A stretch of DNA of 64,000 bases from Przewalskia tangutica (lineage: Eukaryota > Streptophyta > Magnoliopsida > Solanales > Solanaceae), in NCBI GenBank assembly GCA_029844215.1, contig CM056732.1, forward strand, positions 16,952,001-17,016,000, written 5' to 3'. The translations under genes were made by a program, and so were the position numbers. The number at the start of each line of letters is the position of its first letter. Position 1 is the first letter of the stretch. The notes beneath the pieces were generated by a model, which made no database searches, was not told the origin of the DNA, and saw nothing but the letters and a program-made list of their open reading frames with translations. Shown piece after piece: positions 10,374-21,528 of this stretch.

Positions 10374-11854
10374 TTATGTTAGTTTGATTTTTGTCTTTAG
10401 TTTGTTTTATTTAGTCTTGAACAGTCTCACGGTCTTGGGTTCTTGTTTTGTGTTGTTGGATGACAGGTGGACTGAAATCTAACTCTGAGGAAAAAGGAGC
10501 AAAAACGCTGAAAAAAAGGAAAAGCCGTCGTCAGCGCCACGGCGCCCAGAATCAGCGCCGTTGCGCAGGAACTTCATATAGCCGCAGTACTTGGGGCGCC
10601 ACGGTGCCGAATCTCAGGGCTGTGGCGCCGAAAGTTCCGAGAGCCATATTCCGTGCAAATTCCAGAATTTTTTCTCGCAGACCTCCGTTATGACCGATGT
10701 GTTGTGTCAGTAAGTTGTCCATATTTTTAGTCTTCACACATTGGGAACAATGTGTGATTTATGTTTGGGGGTGTCTTATTGTTTTTGAGTCTTTTTGATT
10801 TGTTTTGTGTGTTTTTGAGTATTTTTGAGTCATATTTTTTTTTATGATCATGCATGCTGTAGTTATTTGAAACGCCTAATGAAGTAAAGTGGGATAATGT
10901 AATTGAATTAGAAGCAGAAAATCTGAACACTTAGGATAGATATGCCAAAAATTCATGAAATCGAACTATTTGGGGTATCTTGCTTGATTTATGCATTGTT
11001 AGTGATTAAACCTATATGTCTACTTGCTTGCTATTTGAGGCGAAATAGTTAGGATATGCATGTTAGAGAGATGATTCAGGCATTTCTTTGTTAGCCCTTT
11101 CTTACCATATTTGTCTATCCCTGACATCACAATTGTATCACTAGTCAGCCCCATTGAGCCAAAAATAAGATTTTTCTTTGACACCCTATAATTTTATATT
11201 TGTGCCATAAGTGGAAAAAATTGAGTTGTTGGAATATAAAGTGTTGAAAAAGAGACAAAAGAGAGTGAACAATTTTGTTGCACCCCAATGAAAAATAATA
11301 ATAAATAGGCAAAAGCCTAAGTTTGGGGGTGTCTGCTATTCATAATACACCTCATTCTCTCAAAACAAAAGAGGGAAAAGATAGGTTTGAGGTAAAAAAG
11401 AGAATCAAAAGAAAAGGGAAGAATCGAAAGCAAAAAGAGCTTATGGTACGTAAGTTGAACCTAATTGCCTATTTTTACATACCCTTGTCTAAGCCTACAT
11501 TACAACCCTGAAAAGCCCTGAAGATCTCTAATATGTGTATCCATGATTAGTGAAGAATAACAAGTAAACATGCCATAGGATTTTGAAATTGGCATGCATA
11601 GTTAGGTATTTTTACATCCATTGAGCATGATTGAATTGAATTTGCGAAATATCTGACTTGAGTGCTTAGAATGCTAAAAATCCATGTTATATGTTCCTGC
11701 ATATTATCCTACTAACCTTCATGCTTTTCTAAGTGACAATTGTGCAGCAAATTGATCAGTGTCTTTGAGTCATTTTATTTTCTTTTCTTCCGTGTCATTC
11801 ATTCTATTTTTGATCTTTACTCGAGGACGAGCAAAGTTTAAGTTTGAGGGTGTT

Positions 11855-13203
11855 TGATCGGTGTATTTTATATACATCTTTTGAGTCATTTTTAGTTAGT
11901 ATTTTACTCATTTCATTTATGTTTAGTATAGTATTAGGGTTGTTTCCTTTCTTTTGTTTCACAGCGGTCAGAAATGGAGAAATGGCGAAAAGAAGATGAA
12001 ATGAGCTTAATTGAGATGGAATTGCACACTTAAAGGGGCCAATAAACGAAGTCTAAAAAGTCCCAGGAAGTATAGAAAAGATCAGACGAAGCCCGGATGA
12101 AAACTGGACGATGAAGCGAAGATCTGCCGACAAAACGCCACCGGCGCCGCGGCGTCGACCACTGAAGTTGTCCGAAACTCTCTGATTTTCAGGCGCCGTG
12201 GCGCCCGACTGCAGGGCCACGGCGCCGACGCGGTATTTTTGACGTTTTAGGCCGAATTTGTCACGTTTTCAGGGTCCAAAAGGAATAACTTTTCCTACCT
12301 ACATAATCCTTAACCCTTTAGCTAAAGGATTCTTGGGCTATAAATAGTCTCTACATCATTAGAAGAATGCATTCCATCCATTATACATACAACACAACTT
12401 ATGAGGCTAAGATTTGAAGCTTTTCAAGTATTTTCTTTTCTTTCTTTTGCTTTGTTTATTTCAGTTCATGTATGGATATTATATTAGTTCTTAGTGTGAC
12501 TATGACTAGGAGCTAATTACTTTATTAGGGATTTCCTTGTGATTCTCTTGAAACTCTTATTCATGAATTAATACATTAGTTGATTTCTTCTTCACTTGCT
12601 TAAGATTTATTCAATAATTGCTTTGATTGCTTGATAATTAATTGATCACTAGTTATCATCACTTATATGAGTTCTAATCGAAAGCCGAAAGGGGAGATTG
12701 TGAAAATGTTATAGTTGAATAAACATAGGTTTAAATCGTGGACGAAAGTACCCCGATACTTGTGTAGCTTAATAGGTTATTGCTCTTAATCTTCCTTTGT
12801 AGTCAATCTTGTCATCGAAAGATAGAAGGGTTCTCCATTGGGGTTGAGTGTTTATATTACCTTAACAGGAGTATAAAATGGCTTAGTTAACCTACTATCT
12901 TAACGTAGAAGAAAAAGTCAGTCTAATTGTATTAAGGATTGAATAGAGTGGATAGTTGATGATCTTGGAAGCCCTAATTCTCCATCATAACTGATTTAAA
13001 TCAAAGTATTTTCATAATTAGTTTATTTCCTGCATTATTAGTCTAGAATTCCAAACCAATTAACGTTAACCAAATAGAAACTAAAGCATAGATAATCGGT
13101 ACTTGAAAACCAGTCCCTGAGGACGATATTCGGGCTTACCCAGACTATATTACTTGTCACGACACGTGCACTTGCATTTAGTGTGTGCATAAATCGCGCA
13201 TCA
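11855..13203 (+). repeat. LTR 3 of the Athila-like array (terminal)
   Basis: TGATCGG to GCGCATCA, 1349 bp. It has one copy of the 49-bp unit that is duplicated in LTRs 1 and 2 and an intact GC hairpin (12192-12226). It is not followed by a primer site; instead the sequence passes directly into a Tekay-like LTR, so this is the downstream end of the array. Confidence 0.9.
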
Positions 13204-13660
13204 TGTTGTTGTTGTTAAGGGCCGAAATTGCCCAAGAATTGTTAGACGCGTTGTGTCATTTTTATGGACTGTTTAGTGGACTGTTTTATATAGATTGTGG
13301 GGCATAATTTTACACGTCCAGTTAGGCGTATAATCCCCTTTGGTTAACTGTTGGTTGTGCCTTAAATGTGGCTTGTTGGTTGATAAATACGAGCCTTGGA
13401 AAATGTGGAAAAGTACGTAGAAACAAAGGAAGTGCTGCCCAAATTTCCGTAGAATTAGAGGGCATTATTTCGGTATAAGTCTTATACTAGAAAGTATGAT
13501 ATTGATAGAAGTGCTATCGTCATTATAGGTTGAAGTACTACGTGTAGCATAGTCTACTTGGCTTAAGGAATAGCCGATGAGGTTGAAGTACTTTGGAGCG
13601 TTTTGCTACTTGTCGTATTGGTTAGTCGTCACGAGGTATGTAAACTTCTTCCTTCTATCG

Positions 13661-13877
13661 ACATGACTATTCTTGAAGTATAATTGCCTTGTTATTGGAG
13701 TAGACATGACTATTCTTGAAGTATACTTGCCTTGTTATTGGAGTATACATGACTATTCTTGAAGTATACTTGCCTTGTTATTGGAGTATACATGACTATT
13801 CTTGAAGTATACTTGCCTTGTTATTGGGGTATACATGACTTATTCTTGAAGTATACTTGTCTTGTTATAGGAAGTAT
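13661..13877 (+). repeat. 43-bp tandem repeat, five copies
   Basis: Unit starts at 13661, 13704, 13747, 13790 and 13833, each beginning ACATGACTATTCTTGAAGTA. The copies differ at a few positions and the last has one extra base. It lies inside the Tekay-like LTR. Confidence 0.9.
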
Positions 13878-14224
13878 TCATGTTATTGATTTTATGCTAA
13901 AGGAATGTCTAGAATATTCCTAAGTTCTTACCAAGTCTTATGGGGGATGTTGGTAAGAGTCGTTAGGAAGTATTGGAGTCGAGTTGACCTTAGTAATTTA
14001 CTACACTAATGAGAATAGGTATTAAACAAGCCATTGCAGCGTTAATGAAAATGTATCGACAATCAATTATATTAAAATGAGTATAATTCTTCAACTGCAT
14101 ATAAACTAAGATAAGACAAGATTGTATTACATTTTCTAGATCATGGCTGTTTTAACAAGATCGTTATAAACGATTATAACCTATTCACGGCTCCTATAAG
14201 TATTAATTCTGAAAGTATGAGAGA

Positions 14225-14790
14225 CTTGATTTTCGAAAGTATAAGAGACTTGATTTATTTGGAAGTCATGAGACTAGTTTTATTTGAAAGTTTTAAGACT
14301 TGATTTATTTGGAAGCCATGAGACTAGATTTATTTGAAAGCACATGAGACTTGATTTTGAAAGGAGACGTCACTTGATTTAAATGTATAGATTACTTGGT
14401 TTGAAAAGAACAAGTAACTTGATTTAAAAAGTATAGATTACTTGGTTTGAAAAGAACAAGTAACTTGATTTGAAAAGTATAGATTACTTGGTTTGAAAAG
14501 AACAAGTAACTTGATTTGAAAAGTATAGATTACTTGATTTGAAAAGTGTAGATTACTTGATTTGAAAAGTATAGATTACTTGATTTGGAGAGAATAAGTA
14601 ACTTGATTTGAAAAGTATGGATTACTTGATTTAAAGAGAATAAATGACTTCATTTGAAAGAAGAAGTAACTTGATTTAAAGGTATAGGTTACTTGATTTG
14701 AAAGAAGAAATACTTGGTTTTAAAGGTATAAGTTACTTAAGTTTAAAGTGTAAGTAACTTGGTTTTAATAGTGCAAGTACTTTTGGGTTC
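14225..14790 (+). repeat. Degenerate minisatellite in Tekay-like LTR
   Basis: Short alternating units around AGATTACTTGATTTGAAAAG and AACAAGTAACTTGATT, in variable order, period about 22 and 44 bp. The related LTRs at 33040-33250 and 38420-38660 have a similar but distinct array (AAGAGACTTGATATTCTAAG type), so this LTR segment repeatedly generates tandem repeats. Confidence 0.75.
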
Positions 14791-15589
14791 AACTCCCTAA
14801 TATTACATGATATGTACGGTGAATGTACATAGTACTTTTGGGGTTCAACTCCCTAATATTGCATGAAATGATTCTTTTTATAAAGAATAGATGTACATAG
14901 TACTTTTGGGTTTATTTCCCTAACATTACATGATTTGAGTCTTATTGTAAAGAATGGATGTACATAGTACTTTGGGTTCATTTCCCTAATGTTACATGAC
15001 ATGATAATGCCTTGGGTGTATTAAAAGAAAAGATGTGATAGCACCTTAGTTTCATAAAAGTTGTTATAACAGCTTTATGGGAAGTTGTTATAACGACTTT
15101 TATGGAAAGTCAAAGGATGGTTTAAAATCTCATATGGTGTGTGAGATGGTGGTACCTTGGGTTGTCTAATTGAAAAGTATAACTTACTTGAGTTTAAAAT
15201 GTGTAGTAACTTGATTGAAAAAAATAGCGTCTTGATACTACGGGTGTTAGTGTCTTGGTTGTTTAAAAGGAATGCATGGTATTTTCTTGGTTATGTTGAA
15301 AAGAAGGCATGGTAATTGTCTTGTTTTTTTAAAAGAAAGGCATGATAATTGTCTTGGTTTAAAGGAAAGACATGGTATTGTCTTGATTTGCTAAAATGAT
15401 GATTATTTCATTTTATAATAATGAGAGTCAAAGATGATTTATTTGCATATGGTTATTCATATAGACATTCGTGCAAGTGTTATATTTCCACATCACCGCG
15501 TCCCTCACTAGGGGGCCGGGAACATTATGATATTATTCCATGGACTTGCGATCCATGATGCGAGCTGGTATAGATGCTTATGCGGGTCC

Positions 15590-15815
15590 AAGGACTCATG
15601 CGGGTGAAAAAGTCTCATGACATCATTCCGTGGATTTGCTCTCCACGATATGAGTATTGCGTATATGCTCATTGTGGGCCCACAGGGCCTATGCGAGTGA
15701 AATAGTCTCATGCGGGTGAAATAGTCCTATGCGGGACAAATAGTCCTATGCGAGTCCACAGGACTCATGCGGGTGAAATAGTCTCATGCGGGTGAAATAG
15801 TCCTATGAATAGGAT
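15590..15815 (+). repeat. Short tandem repeats in Tekay-like LTR
   Basis: Repeated units around TCATGCGGGTGAAATAGTC, six or more copies. The same motif occurs in the LTRs at 53160-53300 and 60940-61070. Confidence 0.7.
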
Positions 15816-16525
15816 TGTATAATGATATTACGGGCGGGTGGCCCTAAATTGATCATGACCCTCCTATTTTGAAACAGAACAGTTTACTCTCATTACTCTA
15901 CTTTTAAAAAGGGCACAGTGTACTGGTACTTGATTATTATACTTGTCTCTTGTTATTTGTTTGGCCTATTACAATTACAGTGATACCAGGTACAATTGGC
16001 TCTTGTTTTATATGACACGGTAGGATCTGGTATTTGATTTTCATACTTGCCTCGCTATTCTTTTATGATCTTATTCTGTACTTTATTTGCTCCATACTTG
16101 GTACTGTTAGATCGATTCTTCGGGCCGAGTTCATGTCCGCAGTCTAGGTACTCGCCAGGATCTCATGAGCTTAGGATCCTTGTTCAGCATTTTGAGATGG
16201 CTCCAATGTTCCGGAGTTCGTCATTATGGCTAGGTATATTCAGGGGTACGATGGGGCCTTGTCCCGTCATAGTTACTGTCCAAATTCTTAGATGTCTGTA
16301 TTCATATGTGTGGCTAGACTGGTGATAGTTGTATTTACATTGTGGTGCAGTGTAGTTCCAATCGGAGATTATGTATATATATATATTATGGCAACCTTGC
16401 CAGCTTTGCCGAATTTGCCTTTGTTTAAAAAAAAGTGTTATTTAGCTTCCGCGAGTTACTTGTGTTGTACGGATAGATGAGTGTCCAGGTAGGGTGTCAG
16501 TCGCGGGCCCGAGGTTCGGGGCGTG

Positions 16526-16880
16526 ACATTAGTGGAATCCTATGTCTTCATGCTATAAGAGCATACAAGCATAGAAACAAGGATCATATTGCCGAGGGAG
16601 CTTTTCACCCATATTATAATAAGTCAGCCTACTTGTCAATCTATTTACATAAGCTTCAACCAGTTAGAAGGTCTAAATTCTGGAAATATGAAAAGTGTCA
16701 TGATATGGAACCACCAGAAATGTGTAAGATGGTGGGTCGCCCCAAAGTTAAGAGAGGAAGAGTGAGGAATGAAAACTTGAAGAGACAAGGTGAATGGTCC
16801 GCTTCAAGGAAGGGAAACCTATGACATGTTCTACATGCCATCAAAGTGGACACAATGCAAGAGGATGTGATAAGGTAAAC
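16526..16880 (+). pseudogene. MULE (Mutator-like) transposase, C-terminal fragment
   Basis: The frame from 16526 reads DISGILCLHAI and continues to GRPK and RKG, the order seen at the C-terminus of plant MuDR-type transposases: the end of a SWIM zinc finger (CxH), a helical segment with YLSIYLH and EPPEM, a GRPK basic motif, then a CX2CX4HX4C zinc knuckle (TCSTCHQSGHNARGC, about 16829-16871). A frameshift just before the knuckle puts it in another frame, so the gene is dead. The N-terminal part with the DDE catalytic domain is absent; a Tekay-like LTR ends at 16528, in the middle of the SWIM finger. The LTR most likely inserted into the transposase gene, and the missing half may lie upstream of the window. 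Confidence 0.75.
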
Positions 16881-17900
16881 CTATTACACTTTCAGAAAAC
16901 CTATTACACTTTCAAAGTGGACCTGCTGCTGTTTTTATTTCTGTCGTTGTTGTTGTTGTTGTTATTTTTATGTTGCTGTTGTTTTTTTTTAAGTTGTTGC
17001 TACTGAAAATGAACATCTAACATATCCAAATTTATTTTTTCATAGCAGGCTAGTAAAGGGAAACAACTTGCAAGGAATAGGGATAAAAGCAGCAGCAGCA
17101 CAAAGAAGAGTTTAATGATTCATTGACACTGTGACAGTCTGTGTCAGCCTCAACATCAATACAATATGACTCAGAATATTGTGCAATGTTAGTCATATCT
17201 ACAACATCAACATCTAATTCACATTCATCTACGACATCAACATCTAATTCACATTCATCTACAAGTGTTGTCATGACAATGATCTGCAAAAAATAATACA
17301 ACACTTGGGTCAACAAAAAAATTCTATGTCGACGATTGAGTTCACTGTCGATTAGAAATTTCTATGTCGACGATTGACTTAGAACCATATAATTATCGAT
17401 TAACACATAAAGTTAAGAAATTTCTAACCTTCTTGAACACGATTAGTAGATTGGAATCGCATGAACGTTAAGACTGAACTCGATGAAATTTCGTACCTTG
17501 GAAGCTTCGATTTTCGGTTTGGGAAGACTGAACTCGATGAAATGGACGGTTAAGGATTGAAATCGAGGGCAAAGCTTGGATTCTCGATTTGGGGAAGATT
17601 GAAATCGACGGGTCTGGATGAATCAAATCGCGAGTGTAGGATTTTAGGGCATGTAAATCGCTGGTTCTATTATGTGTTTAATTAAACACAGACGGGTCAC
17701 AGATCGGGTTGTATTTATTGGGTCTGTGAACATGTGGCGTCCAGGTGGCATTCATGTGGCGTCCACCTGGGCAGCTCAGTTAATTTTGGACAAATTCTAC
17801 AAGTTTAATAACAGAAAGGGTATATTTATCCTCAAACTTTGACGGAGATCAAATATACCCCTTTTCCTTAAGTTTGAGGGCATATATGCTCCTTTTCCCT
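16881..17900 (+). mobile_element. 3' non-coding and terminal region of the MULE
   Basis: Follows the transposase fragment. It includes a two-copy 36-bp repeat near 17190-17262 and, near the end, a segment of the GGGGTATATTTGATC type often seen at the termini of Solanaceae MULE-like repeats. CCTCAAACTT (17830-17839) and AAGTTTGAGG (17870-17879) form a 10-bp inverted repeat. The end at about 17900 is inferred from the motif alone, because the opposite terminus and duplication are not in the window. Confidence 0.4.
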
Positions 17901-18310
17901 TTATTCTATTATCTCATGTGCACAATTTGTTACCCCTTAAATTAAATTTAATGTGTGAAGAAATAATGGTAGCAGGTGGTTTGAATTGCAGAGCGAAGCT
18001 GAGCACTTTAACTTTGTTATTATGCCGTTGTTGTTTTAAGTACACTCTCTGTTTCTTGTAAAGGATTTCGGGCATTGCATCGCTGTCCAAATTTGTTTCT
18101 TGACGTGCGTGAGTCTCTTATTTTGATTAATTGTTGGGGGAATAACCAAGAAAAGGGAACATACATAATATGCAGAGGTCTTTACCCTTTATTATTTTGG
18201 ATATTGTTTATTTTTCATGGAATAATGAGTGTTTTTTGTTTCTTATGCATTTATAGAGAGCTGTTAGATTTATTTATCAAAGTGTGCTAAGAGTTACTTG
18301 TCATTATTAG
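17901..18310. other. Intergenic segment upstream of hAT-like element
   Basis: No gene supported. A short reading frame from 17966 (MVAGGLNCRAKL...) looks like an organelle presequence and is followed by possible donor sites, but its phase does not match the PPR exon at 21529, so it is not called as exon 1. Bases 18250-18300 are repeated at about 21064-21115. Confidence 0.4.
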
Positions 18311-20384
18311 TAGAAGTGTCAGATGAGCCGTTTGGGGTTAAGTTGACGGGTCAACATGAATTGAAGTTGTAGATGGATCAATGTCCAACTCGCCTAAAAC
18401 TTACATGGGTTAAGATGAGCGGGTCAAGATGGGCTAAATGATGGGTCATACCCAAATTGCCTAACTTAACCCATTATTTTTATAAATTTCAAATTTACCT
18501 TCTATGATGTTATTTTATTTTGTATGATATTTGATTTTTTCATATCTTTATTTTAAAAATAAGAATAATATTTTTAAGAATTTTTTCATTTTTTATAAAA
18601 ACAAAAAAAAAAGAAATAAAAATTTAAGGATGAGGTAGGGGTGGAAGGGGTAGGTGTGGATAGGGGCGTAGGGTAAAAAAATTCATATTTTTTATAAATT
18701 ATTTATAAAAGTAAAAAAATATAAAATAGATATTTGAGATTGGGGTAGAGGCGGAAGGGGGTAGGGGTAGGGAGAGGTAAGATAAAACTTCATATTTTAT
18801 TTTATAAAATTAACAAAAAATATGAAATAGAAATTTGAGGTTGGGGTGGGGTGGGGGTAGGTGGGCAGTAGGGGGGAGGAAGAAAAAAATCCATATTTTT
18901 TATAAAAGTAAAAAAAAAAATGAAATAGAAATTTGAGATGAGGAGGGGGTAGGTGTGGGTATGGCAGGGGATATGAAATAGAAATTTGAGGATGGGTAGG
19001 GTGGGGGTAGATGAGGTTAGGGCGGTAGGGGGAGGTAAGAAAAAAATTCATTTTTTTTTATAAAACTAAAGAAAATATGAAATAGAAATTTAGGGTGGAG
19101 GGGGGAGGTGTGAGTATGAGGTTAAAAAAAATTCATATTTTTATAAATTATTTATAAAAGTATAAAAAATATAAATTATGGGGTAGGGCGGGGGGGGGAG
19201 GGGGTAGGGTAGGGCGAGGTAAGATAAAATTTCATTTTTTTTTTATTATAACAGTAACAAAAAATATGAAATAGAAATTTGTGGATGGGTGGGGCAGTGG
19301 GGTCGGGGTGGAGGGGTAGGGCGAAGAGAGGTAAGATTTTTTTTTTTTTTTATAAAAGTAACAAAAAATATATGAAATAGAAATTTGAGGATAGGGTGGG
19401 GCAGTGGTGTGGGGTGGAGGAGAGTAGGGAGGGGAGAGGATAGGGAGGTAAGAAAAATTTCACATTTTTAATAATTTTGAATTCAACTGGCAATTTAGAA
19501 AGGAGAGGCGGTGTATACATGGCCTGAAGGAATTCACCGCCATATGGCTGACTTTTATAAAAGTAACAAAAAATATGAAATAAAAAATTGAGAATGGGAT
19601 TGAGGGGGGGTGGGGGAGTTAAGAAAAAACATTTTTTTATAAAAGTAACAAAAATATGAAATATAAATTTGATGATGGGGTGGGGCAGTGGGATGGGGTG
19701 GAGAGGTAAGAAAAAAAATCATATTTTTAATATTTTTTTTTATAAAAGTAACAAAAAATATGAAATAGAAATTTGAGAATGGGGTGGGGTGGAGGTAAGA
19801 ACAAAATTCATATTTTTAATATTTTTTTTATAAAAGTAGCAAAAAATATGAAATAAAAATTTGAGGATGGAGTGGGGGTGGGGTAGGGAGAGGTAAGAAA
19901 AAAATCATATTTTTTATAAATTGATTATAAAAGTAACAAAAATATAAATAGAAATTTGAGAATGAATAGGGCGGGGGATGTGGGGTTAGGTGGGGTAGAA
20001 GTTGGTGGGGTGGAGTAGGTAATGTAGGGGCAGAGATGTGAGGGTGGTTCAGTGCTTGAGTGGAGGTTGGTGTAGGGGAGGGGGTAGGGTTGATGGATAG
20101 TGTGGTTGAAGTGCGTTGGTGTATTTTTATTGTTCCGAAATAATAAAAGAATGTTTAAATAATTATTTATAGATAAAAATCTTAATCTAGAGTGAAACTT
20201 TAATCATTAAAATTAAGTAGTTTGATGGGTCAAGTTTGGGCATCATCATAGACTCATTTGGACTGTTGATTTATGATGGGTCAACTTGGGCTAGCCCAAA
20301 CTAACTCATCATCAAAATCACTCTTGCCCAAACCCATGAAATCTTGGGCGGGTCATTTGAGTTTGGCTAATTTTGTCACCCCTA
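18311..20384. mobile_element. Non-autonomous hAT-like element with internal minisatellite
   Basis: Ends are TAGAAGTGTCA and, on the opposite strand, TAGGGGTGACA, similar to hAT terminal repeats. Flanking 8-mers are ATTATTAG (18303-18310) and GTTATTAG (20385-20392), a 7/8 match and the size expected for hAT. A paralogous intergenic copy at about 21064-21150 is continuous where this element sits, which supports a real insertion. Subterminal regions are rich in GGGTCA and CCCAA motifs. The interior carries no transposase, only the repeat array described separately. Confidence 0.7.
18590..20010 (+). repeat. G-rich/A-rich minisatellite, about 12 variable copies
   Basis: Each unit alternates an AT segment (TATAAAAGTAACAAAAAATA, GAAATAGAAATTTGAG) with a run of G-clusters such as GGGGTGGGGTGGGGGTAGG. 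Unit length varies from about 55 to 130 bp. A non-repetitive insert lies at about 19482-19550. The plus strand is purine-rich almost throughout and several units have four or more runs of three or more G, so G-quadruplex formation is possible. Confidence 0.8.
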
Positions 20385-21430
20385 GTTATTAGTAACCATT
20401 CAAAAAAAATGAACTTTGATTCAAGCTGGTCCTGGTCCAGTTTTTTTACTTTAGTAAGAGAATAAAAAGGTCATCCCGGTGCACTAAGCTCCCGCTATGC
20501 ACGGGGTTCGGTTAAGGGCCGGACCTCAACGGTCTGTTGTACGCAACCTTAACCTTGCATTTCTGCCAGAGTCTATTTACAAGGCTTGAACCCATGACCT
20601 CCTGGAAGTTACTCTAAGGCTAATGATATGAAAATGTCATTTGGTAAAAATTGCAGTCTCTGCTGCTTTTCTCTTTTCCTTGCTTTTATATATGTGGGAA
20701 TTGGGAGTGGGTTAAAGTGATGGAATTATGAGGCTTCAACAATGAAGTTTCTCATTTTGATCTTGTTCGCGGAAATAGCTTTCTAAATATTTTATGCTAA
20801 GTTTGAACTAGGATATGTATGAACTGTAATTTTGTACTAGGAAGGTATGCTTTAGTTTATGTGTTGGTTGTTAAGTCTCCTTTCACAATTAACACAGAGA
20901 ACGCGATATTGAGATCAGAAACTCTCAATGAAACACTAAATCTTGAGATTATAATTTTTTTACTCTAGTCCTGTTAATAAGCATGGCATTGAATGGATAG
21001 GATGTTCTGAGCCCAATCTTGAGGAACTTTCTATTAGTGACTTTTTTGCAAGTCCATTTATAAAGGAGCTGTTAGATTAGGATTGTTCTATTTGTGCAAG
21101 TTTGTGCTAAGAGTTACTGTCATAACCGGTCAAAAGAAATGAACTTCGATTCAAACAATGAAGTTTCTCTATATGATCTAGTTCGGGGAAGTAGGTTTCG
21201 AAATATCTCGTGCAAAGTTTCTAGGATAACTATGAACTGTAACTTATACTATGGTCTGCTTGAGTTTATGGGTTGGTTGTTAAGGCTCCTTTCACAATTA
21301 ACACAGAACGCAATATTGAGATCGGGAAACTCCTTTTGTAACACTAAATTATGAGATCATGTTTTTTTTACTCTAGTCCTGTTAACAAACATGCATTGAA
21401 TGGAAAAGATATTCTGAACCTGGCTTCACT
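20385..21430. repeat. Local segmental duplication in the PPR upstream region
   Basis: Copy 1 consists of 18250-18310 plus 20385-20424 plus 20740-21030; copy 2 is 21064-21430. They share TGTGCTAAGAGTTAC, GAACTTTGATTCAA-like sequence, CAATGAAGTTTCTC, TTTCACAATTAACACAGA and CTCTAGTCCTGTTAA in order. Copy 1 has been split by the hAT-like element and by a SINE-containing insertion, and copy 2 shows both sites empty. Confidence 0.75.
20425..20739 (-). mobile_element. SINE-containing insertion flanked by TTCAA
   Basis: TTCAA occurs at 20420-20424 and 20735-20739, and the duplicated copy at about 21146 lacks the 315 bp between. On the minus strand the insertion holds a SINE like those common in Solanaceae: GGGTTCAAGCC (20583-20593), a B-box-like tRNA promoter sequence, followed by CTGGCAGAAATGCAAGGTTA-type and TAGCGGGAGCTTAGTGCACC-type segments. 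The A box is degraded. Confidence 0.6.
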
Positions 21431-21528
21431 TCCCTTTTGAGGCACTTGCTTTAGCTATTTCAATTAGGGAAGCACATTTGTTTCTTTTGTCGTTTAATGT
21501 TGTGATTTACTGCTAATTTCTAATACAG

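Larger units (their letters stand above)
9482..11854 (+). mobile_element. Internal region B of the Athila-like array
   Basis: 2373 bp between LTR 2 and LTR 3 without inserted elements, so it shows the basic unit: primer site, gag-like ORF, GC-rich segment, hairpin and three purine tracts. It serves as the empty site for the insertion at 3297-6828. No protease, RT or integrase motif is present on either strand. Confidence 0.85.
1..13203 (+). mobile_element. Tandem array of non-autonomous Athila-like LTR retrotransposon units
   Basis: Three directly repeated LTRs (797-2194, 8096-9481, 11855-13203) alternate with internal regions. The window opens inside a further internal region, so at least one more LTR should lie upstream. 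After each of the first two LTRs comes a primer-binding site matching the 3' end of plant tRNA-Asp, which is typical of the Athila/Tat side of Ty3/gypsy. Each LTR is preceded by a polypurine tract with core AAGTTTGGGGGTG (the third copy reads GAGGG). The internal regions are about 2.37 kb once the insertion in the first is removed and carry only a gag-like ORF, with no protease, RT or integrase, so the units depend on proteins from elsewhere. Head-to-tail units sharing LTRs are usually explained by unequal recombination between LTRs. The array ends at 13203 inside another LTR. Confidence 0.85.
13204..16528 (+). mobile_element. 3' portion of a Tekay/Del-like LTR
   Basis: Shares landmarks in order with the LTRs at 31147, 36498, 51164 and 58913: the ACACGTCC..TAATCCCC block, the GTACGTAGAAACAAAGGAAG block, internal minisatellites, the GTATGGCGGGG-like block near the end, and a terminus in GGGGCGTGACA. 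The 5' end is missing: the Athila-like array ends at 13203 within it, so the array probably inserted into this LTR and the rest lies upstream of the window. No primer site follows 16528, only transposase sequence, which suggests a solo LTR within a MULE. Confidence 0.75.

Noticed and set aside
17050..17316. Minus-strand frame with a repeated DECELDVDVVD motif
   Set aside because: Produced by a two-copy 36-bp repeat; no homology recognised and it lies in the non-coding tail of the MULE.
17966..18039. Possible first exon of the PPR gene
   Set aside because: Presequence-like peptide, but the nearest donors leave phase 2 while the exon at 21529 needs phase 0; kept only as a note.
18860..19051. 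Minus-strand Pro/Phe-rich frame
   Set aside because: Low-complexity product of the G-rich minisatellite.
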